The notes beneath the pieces are model-generated. The model did no database searches, had not been told where the DNA came from, and was given only the letters and a program-made list of their open reading frames with translations. The position numbers and the translations under genes were made by a program. A DNA stretch of 64,000 bases from Micromonospora_G sp040676775 (GTDB taxonomy: Bacteria; Actinomycetota; Actinomycetes; Mycobacteriales; Micromonosporaceae), in the NCBI RefSeq assembly GCF_040676775.1, contig NZ_JBFAPP010000021.1, positions 81,875 through 145,874 of the forward strand, in the 5' to 3' direction. This document shows, piece after piece, positions 57,048 to 64,000 of the stretch. The stretch's first letter is position 1. Every line of letters begins with the position of its first letter.

Positions 57048-57464
57048 GTGGATATCGGCGTGTTGGTGAGCCAGGCGTTTCCGTACCTGGGCGCGGTGGC
57101 GGGTGCGTACGGCGGCGCGGTGCTCCAGCGACTCCAGGACGAGGCGACCAACTCCACCGTCGAGCTGGGCCGGCGCCTGCTCGCCCGGCTGCTCGGACGG
57201 GACGAGTCCCGGCCGGCGATCGAGGCGGCCGTCACCGACCTGGGCGAGAACCCGGACGACGAGGACCTCCAAGCCGCCGTACGGGCCCAGGTGAAAAAGG
57301 CGCTGGCCGACGACCCCGAATTGGCGGCCGAGATCGGACGGGTGCTCGCCGACGCCGGAGTCCCCGGCACTGCCAAGTACGCCGTCACCGTCACCGGTTC
57401 ACAGGGTGTGCAGGTCGGCGACGGCAACACCCAGACCAACACCTTCGGCGCGGCCCCGGCGTGA
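57048..57464 (+). CDS. Small protein with C-terminal RHIM-like amyloid motif
   Basis: This is a 138-residue protein. Residues 1-50 form a hydrophobic-amphipathic helical region (VSQAFPYLGAVAGAYGGAVL, then RRLLARLLGR). Residues 55-103 are acidic and helical (ENPDDEDLQAAVRAQVKKAL). After a short linker the end reads VTVTGSQGVQVGDGNTQTNT, with VQVG at 121-124. This is the pattern of bacterial RHIM-like amyloid signalling motifs, which let a sensor (often an NLR/STAND ATPase) seed polymerisation of an effector. The N-terminal part would then be the effector, perhaps membrane-active, but I cannot name its fold. GGAGGAG precedes the GTG at 57048. No partner with the same motif is seen in the window. 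Confidence 0.75.
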   Translation: MDIGVLVSQAFPYLGAVAGAYGGAVLQRLQDEATNSTVELGRRLLARLLGRDESRPAIEAAVTDLGENPDDEDLQAAVRAQVKKALADDPELAAEIGRVLADAGVPGTAKYAVTVTGSQGVQVGDGNTQTNTFGAAPA

Positions 57465-57534
57465 CCTCGACCACCCCTCCCACCACGGTTTAGATCCGGG
57501 ACCAAACTCGACGCCGCCCGGCTCACCCATTTAC

Positions 57535-57576
57535 AAGGGCCCTTACCGCACAAAAAGGGATAATAAGGTGCCCCTT
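57535..57576. repeat. Imperfect inverted repeat between the amyloid-motif gene and glgX
   Basis: AAGGGCCCTTA (57535-57545) and AAGGTGCCCCTT (57565-57576) are bulged complements around an A-rich 19-base loop. Position suggests a terminator for the upstream gene. The AAGGG...CCCTT core looks like a degenerate member of a family of intergenic palindromes I associate with Micromonospora genomes; that association is from memory. Confidence 0.45.
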
Positions 57577-57686
57577 CCTTCGGCGGGTGGGGAGGTGGAT
57601 TGGCGCGCGTGCCGGCGGGGCATTAAGCGCGTGCGCGCCGGGCGAGCACAGCCCGTCGCCTGTCGACCGTGGGGCAAAGGAGCAGC

Positions 57687-59804
<2,118 letters not shown>

Positions 59805-59805
59805 C

Positions 59806-62115
59806 ATGCCGACGGGCGCGTACCCCCGGATAACCGCGACCTACCGGGTGCAGGTCCGCCCCGGATTCGACCTCGACGCCACCGCCGGCCTCGCCGGCTA
59901 CCTCGCCGACCTCGGCATCACCCACCTCTACAGCGCGCCCCTGCTGACCGCCTCCCCCGGTTCCGCGCACGGCTACGACGTGGTCGACCCGCGCGCGGTC
60001 AACCCCGAACTCGGCGGCGAGGCCGGTCGGCGGCGACTCGTGCACGCGCTTCGTGAAGCCGGACTCGGCCTGGTCGTGGACATCGTGCCGAACCACGCCG
60101 GGGTTGCCGTACCGGCGGCGAATCCGGCCTGGTGGGACGTGCTGCGGCGGGGACGCGCATCGGCGTACGCCGGATGGTTCGACATCGACTGGTCGCGGCC
60201 CCGGCTGCTGCTCCCGGTCCTCGCCGACACCCCGGACGCGCTCGCCGACCTAAAGCTCGCCGACGGCGAGCTGCGCTACCACGAACACCGGTACCCGATC
60301 GCCGACGGCACGGCCGGCGGCAGCCCGCGTGAGGTGCACGACCGGCAGCACTACGAGCTGGTCTCCTGGCGGCGCGGCGACAACGAACTCGGCTACCGGC
60401 GGTTCTTCGCCGTCTCCGACCTGGCCGGGTTGCGGGTCGAGGACCCGGAGGTGTTCGCGGCCACCCACGCCGAGATCCTGCGCTGGGTCGCCGAGGGCGA
60501 CGTCGACGGCATCCGGGTCGACCACCCCGACGGCCTGCGCGACCCGGCCGGCTACCTCGACCGGCTCCGGGCCGCCGCGCCGGACGCCTGGCTCGTGGTG
60601 GAGAAGATCCTGGAGTACGGCGAGGAGCTGCCGGACTGGCCGGTCGACGGCACCACCGGGTACGAGTCCCTCGCCGCGATCTGCGGCCTGTTCGTCGACC
60701 CGGCGGCGGCCGGCGACTTCACCGTCCTCGACACCACCCTCACCGGCCGCCCCACCTCGTGGCCGTCGCTGATGCACCGGTGCAAGCGGGTGGTTGCCAC
60801 CACGCTGCTCGCCGCCGAGCTGAACCGGCTGGCCCTGCTCGTGCCGGAGGTCCCGCCGGAGTCGGCTCGCGCCGCGCTCGCGGAGCTGGCCGCCTGTTTC
60901 CCCGTGTACCGGGGTTACCCGCCGCACGGTGCCCGGCACCTGGCGATGGCCCGGTCCGAGGCCGGACGCCGCCGGCCGGACCTGACCTTCACCCTGGACG
61001 CGATCACCGCCCACCTGCGCGACCCCGACGACGAACTGGCGCTGCGGTTCCCGCAGTTCACCGGGGCGGTGATGGCGAAGGGGGTGGAGGACACCGCCTA
61101 CTACCGGTGGACCCGGTTCGTGGCGCTCAACGAGGTCGGCGGCAGCCCGGCCCAGTTCGGTGTGCCGCCGGCCGAGTTCCACCGGGCGGCCACCGACCGC
61201 CAGGCGCACTGGCCGGCGGGCATGACGACGCTCTCCACCCATGACACGAAACGCGGTGAGGACGTCCGGGCGCGGCTGGCCGTACTCGCCGAACTTCCCG
61301 GCGACTGGGCCCGGCAGGTACGCGACTGGATGGCCCGCGAACCGCTGCCCGACCCGAGTCTGGCGCACCTGCTGTGGCAGACCGCGGTCGGTGCCTGGCC
61401 GATCGAACGGGACCGGCTGCACGCGTACGCCGAGAAGGCGGCACGGGAGGCGGCGACCTCGACCAGTTGGTCCGACCCGGACCCGGTCTTCGAGAACGCC
61501 CTGCACGCCCTGGTCGACAGCATGTACGACAACCCGGAACTGCACGCCGAGATCACCGGCTTCGCGGACCGGATCACCCCCGCGGGCTGGTCCAACTCGC
61601 TCGGCCAGAAACTGGTGCAGCTCGCCATGCCCGGTGCGCCCGACACCTACCAGGGCACCGAGCTGTGGGAGAACTCCCTCGTCGACCCCGACAACCGGCG
61701 CCCGGTCGACTTCGCCGTACGGCGGGAACTGCTCGACCGCCTCGACGGCGGCTGGCGGCCACCGGTCGACGCCAGCGGCGCGGCGAAGCTGATGGTCGTC
61801 TCCCGTACCCTGCGGCTGCGCCGGGACCGGCCCGGACTCTTCACCGGTTACCGCCCGGTGCCGGTGCACGGCCCGGCCGCCGAACACGCGGTTGCGTTCG
61901 ACCGGGGCGGGGTGACGGTGGTCGCCACCCGGCTGCCGCTGCGCCTGGCCCGGGGCGGCGGCTGGGGCAGCACCTGGTTGTCACCGTCCGTTAATGATGT
62001 GACCGAGCTGTTCACCGGCCGCGTCTACAGTGGCGGACGGGTCCTCCTGGCCGAACTGTTGGCCGACTACCCGGTGGCACTGCTCACCCGAAGCGAGCCC
62101 GTGGAGACATCATGA
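59806..62115 (+). CDS. treY: Malto-oligosyltrehalose synthase
   Basis: TreY turns the reducing-end alpha-1,4 link of a maltodextrin into an alpha,alpha-1,1 (trehalose) link. It is a 769-residue GH13 protein: ATYRVQVRPGFDLDATAGLA, YLADLGITHLYSAPLLTASP, GLVVDIVPNHAGVAVPAANP, DVDGIRVDHPDGLRDPAGYL (nucleophile Asp) and WLVVEKILEYGEELPDWPVD (Glu). AKGVEDTAYYRWTRFVALNE and TLSTHDTKRGEDVRARL are strongly diagnostic. The start is 1 base after the glgX stop, and the stop overlaps treZ by 4 bases. Confidence 0.96.
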   Translation: MPTGAYPRITATYRVQVRPGFDLDATAGLAGYLADLGITHLYSAPLLTASPGSAHGYDVVDPRAVNPELGGEAGRRRLVHALREAGLGLVVDIVPNHAGVAVPAANPAWWDVLRRGRASAYAGWFDIDWSRPRLLLPVLADTPDALADLKLADGELRYHEHRYPIADGTAGGSPREVHDRQHYELVSWRRGDNELGYRRFFAVSDLAGLRVEDPEVFAATHAEILRWVAEGDVDGIRVDHPDGLRDPAGYLDRLRAAAPDAWLVVEKILEYGEELPDWPVDGTTGYESLAAICGLFVDPAAAGDFTVLDTTLTGRPTSWPSLMHRCKRVVATTLLAAELNRLALLVPEVPPESARAALAELAACFPVYRGYPPHGARHLAMARSEAGRRRPDLTFTLDAITAHLRDPDDELALRFPQFTGAVMAKGVEDTAYYRWTRFVALNEVGGSPAQFGVPPAEFHRAATDRQAHWPAGMTTLSTHDTKRGEDVRARLAVLAELPGDWARQVRDWMAREPLPDPSLAHLLWQTAVGAWPIERDRLHAYAEKAAREAATSTSWSDPDPVFENALHALVDSMYDNPELHAEITGFADRITPAGWSNSLGQKLVQLAMPGAPDTYQGTELWENSLVDPDNRRPVDFAVRRELLDRLDGGWRPPVDASGAAKLMVVSRTLRLRRDRPGLFTGYRPVPVHGPAAEHAVAFDRGGVTVVATRLPLRLARGGGWGSTWLSPSVNDVTELFTGRVYSGGRVLLAELLADYPVALLTRSEPVETS

Positions 62116-63845
62116 CCGAGTTCACGGTCTGGGCACCGGAAGCGGTTCGCGTACGTCTGCGCCTGGTCGGAGCCGGTGACCACGAGATGGTGGCCGACCC
62201 GGACGGCTGGTGGCGGGTCGACGTACCGACCGCCGGACCGGGCACCGACTACGCGTACCTGCTCGACGACGACAACCGGGCGCTGCCCGATCCACGGTCG
62301 GCCTGGCAGCCCGAGGGGGTGCACGGGTGCAGCCGGCTCTACGACCACTCTGCGTACACATGGTCGGACCAACGGTGGACCGGGCGGCAACTGCCCGGCG
62401 GGGTGCTGTACGAACTGCACGTCGGCACCTTCACCCCGGAGGGCACCTTCGACTCCGCCATCGAGAAGCTGGACCACCTGGTCGAACTCGGCGTCGACCT
62501 GATCGAACTGCTGCCGGTGAACGCCTTCAACGGCGAGCACAACTGGGGGTACGACGGTGTCTGCTGGTTCGCCCCGCACCACGGCTACGGTGGGCCGGAC
62601 GGGCTGAAACGGCTGGTCGACGCGGCCCACGCACGTGGTCTGGGGGTGATCCTCGACGTCGTCTACAACCATTTCGGCCCCTCGGGGGCGTACGCACCGC
62701 TGTTCGGCCCGTACCTGGCCGAGACGAGCAACACCTGGGGTCGTTCGGTCAACCTCGACGGCCCGCACTCCGACGAGGTACGCCGCTACATCGTCGACAG
62801 CGTCATCATGTGGCTGCGCGACTACCACCTCGACGGGCTGCGCCTGGACGCCGTACACGCCCTGCGTGACCAGCGGGCGATTCCACTGCTGGAGGAGTTG
62901 GCGACCGAGGTCGAAGCGCTCTCCACCCACGTCGGCCGGCCGTTGTCGCTGATCGCCGAGTCGGACCTGAACGATCCCCGGCTGATCACCCCTCGGGAGG
63001 CGGGCGGCTTCGGCCTGCACGCGCAATGGAACGACGACGCCCACCACGCCCTGCACACCCTGCTCACCGGCGAGGAGCAGGGCTACTACGCCGACTTCGG
63101 TTCGCTGGAGTCGGTGGCCGACGTACTCACCGGGGCGTTCTTCCACGCGGGCGGCTGGTCGAGCTTCCGGGGGCGCAGTCACGGCCGCCCGGTGGACCGG
63201 CACCGTACGCCCGGTCACCGGTTCGTCGCGTACCTGCAGAACCACGACCAGATCGGCAACCGGGCCACCGGGGACCGGCTCTCCGCGTCGCTCTCCCCCG
63301 GCCTGCAACGGGTGGGCGCCACCCTGCTGCTCACCGCGCCGTTCACGCCGATGCTCTTCATGGGCGAGGAGTGGGCGGCGAGCACACCGTGGCAGTTCTT
63401 CACCAGTCACCCGGAGCCGGAGTTGGCCGCGGCCGTGGCCACCGGCCGCCGCCGGGAGTTCGCCGCCCACGGCTGGTCCGACGGTGAGGTGCCGGACCCG
63501 CAGGACCCGCAGACCTTCGCCCGCTCCCGGCTCGACTGGGCCGAGTTGGACAAGCCGGAGCACCGGGAGATGCTCGACTTCTACCGGCGGCTGATCGCGC
63601 TGCGCCGCAGCCGGCCCGACCTGTCCGACCCCCGGCTGGACCGGGTCGACGTACGCTACGGCGACCGGTTCGTGGTGGTCCGCCGGGGCCGCTGTGTGAT
63701 CGCGGCGAACCTGGCCGGCAAGCCGCAACGGATCGACCTTGCCAGTGTGGTGCGCACGGTGTTGCTGGCCACCGGTCCCGGCGCGATCGTGACCCGCAAC
63801 GGGGTCGAGCTTCCACCGGAGTCCGCCGTCATCGTCGCGGTCTAG
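62112..63845 (+). CDS. treZ: Malto-oligosyltrehalose trehalohydrolase
   Basis: TreZ cuts free trehalose from the end made by TreY. It has 577 residues. The N-terminal domain (FTVWAPEAVRVRLRLVGAGD) is followed by a GH13 barrel. Motifs are NWGYDGVCWFAPHHGYGGPD, GVILDVVYNHFGPSGAYAPL, LDGLRLDAVHALRD (nucleophile Asp), LSLIAESDLNDPRLITPREA (Glu) and FVAYLQNHDQIGNRATGDRL. FMGEEWAASTPWQFFTSHPE is typical of the family. The ATG overlaps the treY stop (ATGA). A hairpin terminator follows it, ending the glgX-treY-treZ unit. Confidence 0.96.
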   Translation: MTEFTVWAPEAVRVRLRLVGAGDHEMVADPDGWWRVDVPTAGPGTDYAYLLDDDNRALPDPRSAWQPEGVHGCSRLYDHSAYTWSDQRWTGRQLPGGVLYELHVGTFTPEGTFDSAIEKLDHLVELGVDLIELLPVNAFNGEHNWGYDGVCWFAPHHGYGGPDGLKRLVDAAHARGLGVILDVVYNHFGPSGAYAPLFGPYLAETSNTWGRSVNLDGPHSDEVRRYIVDSVIMWLRDYHLDGLRLDAVHALRDQRAIPLLEELATEVEALSTHVGRPLSLIAESDLNDPRLITPREAGGFGLHAQWNDDAHHALHTLLTGEEQGYYADFGSLESVADVLTGAFFHAGGWSSFRGRSHGRPVDRHRTPGHRFVAYLQNHDQIGNRATGDRLSASLSPGLQRVGATLLLTAPFTPMLFMGEEWAASTPWQFFTSHPEPELAAAVATGRRREFAAHGWSDGEVPDPQDPQTFARSRLDWAELDKPEHREMLDFYRRLIALRRSRPDLSDPRLDRVDVRYGDRFVVVRRGRCVIAANLAGKPQRIDLASVVRTVLLATGPGAIVTRNGVELPPESAVIVAV

Positions 63846-63869
63846 TCCAGAACCTATTTTGTACGCGAA

Positions 63870-63903
63870 AAGCCGGGCCCCCCTTTCACAGGGGACCCGG
63901 CTT
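63870..63903. terminator. Terminator after treZ
   Basis: AAGCCGGG (63870-63877) pairs with CCCGGCTT (63896-63903), and CCCC pairs with GGGG inside after one mismatch; the loop is cTTTCACA. It lies between two convergent stops (treZ and the partial minus-strand gene) and can serve both. Confidence 0.85.
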
Positions 63904-63923
63904 CCGTTCGCTATTCGTGTTGC

Positions 63924-64000
63924 TTACTTGGTCCAGACGTCCTGCACGATGTGCGCGGCCTGGTTCTCCCACTGCGCGTACGCATCCGGGAACGCCGACA
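63924..64000 (-). CDS. 3' end of a gene, possibly an ABC substrate-binding protein
   Basis: Only the last 24 codons and the stop (TAA at 63926-63924) are visible. The end reads SAFPDAYAQWENQAAHIVQD followed by VWTK. A C-terminal helix of this kind, with QAAxIVQDVW, is common in sugar-binding lipoproteins of ABC importers. Adjacency to maltodextrin-processing genes makes that plausible. The fragment is too short to be sure. Confidence 0.4.
   Translation of the reverse strand, partial: SAFPDAYAQWENQAAHIVQDVWTK

Noticed and set aside
55802..57553. 583-codon minus-strand frame over the MFS and amyloid-motif genes
   Set aside because: Gln/Gly/Arg-rich product without recognisable domains; both plus-strand genes have ribosome sites and family motifs.
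60250..61887. 545-codon minus-strand frame inside treY
   Set aside because: Antisense shadow of treY, which has all expected GH13 motifs.

Overview
This window comes from a high-GC actinobacterium, most likely a member of the Micromonosporaceae (Micromonospora or a close relative). The DNA is uniformly GC-rich, with many GTG starts and 4-bp ATGA/GTGA stop-start overlaps. Genes for tryptophan dioxygenase, a trHbII globin, YbjN, DUF5130, SURF1 and an LigB-type ligase fit an aerobic actinomycete. I see no insertion sequence, prophage, CRISPR array, rRNA or integrase. Genus assignment is inference from gene content.

Layout. 1-0.7 kb: truncated DUF5130 gene and a small membrane protein. 1-3.9 kb: kynA-kynU tryptophan catabolism with a divergent Lrp-type regulator. 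4-5.4 kb: secreted protein and sortase. 5.4-11.5 kb: housekeeping and conserved genes (HNH nuclease, MscS channel, MFS pump, truncated globin, YbjN protein, hotdog thioesterase). 11.5-17.5 kb: ettA, then divergently otsA and an otsB-GH15 fusion. 17.7-19.6 kb: MGT-type glycosyltransferase and divergent TetR with clear operators. 19.7-23.4 kb, 26.2-27.9 kb and 36.2-38.8 kb: three blocks of cobalamin genes (cysG-type methyltransferase, cobT, cobC-like; cobB; cobQ-cbiB). Between and beyond them lie a class A PBP, SURF1, DNA ligase, an LPVTG surface protein, a dipeptidase and an M48 protease. 40-44 kb: regulator/target pairs (TetR/DUF4267, MarR/NmrA, XRE-cupin/methyltransferase), each with an inverted-repeat operator between the genes. 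44-50.7 kb: a second SSB-like protein, a hydrolase overlapping a repeat-rich DUF1444 protein tail to tail, tRNA-Arg(TCT), NUDIX, FkbM methyltransferase and an OhrR-like regulator.

50.8-54.7 kb is the most unusual region. One 638-residue gene encodes an ECF sigma factor, a zinc-binding anti-sigma-like motif, one membrane helix and an extracellular Asl1/GH128-type glycoside hydrolase domain. Immediately downstream is a lipoprotein with a nearly identical GH128-type domain, then a DUF305 protein. This looks like a one-polypeptide transmembrane glycan-sensing sigma factor beside its secreted paralogue. At 57.0 kb a 138-residue protein ends in a RHIM-like amyloid motif (VQVG), the hallmark of bacterial amyloid-signalling cell-death effectors.

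57.7-63.8 kb: glgX-treY-treZ, the glycogen-to-trehalose route. With otsA/otsB-GH15, the window therefore holds two trehalose-forming pathways plus a probable trehalase. The last 77 bases are the 3' end of a gene on the minus strand, probably a substrate-binding protein.
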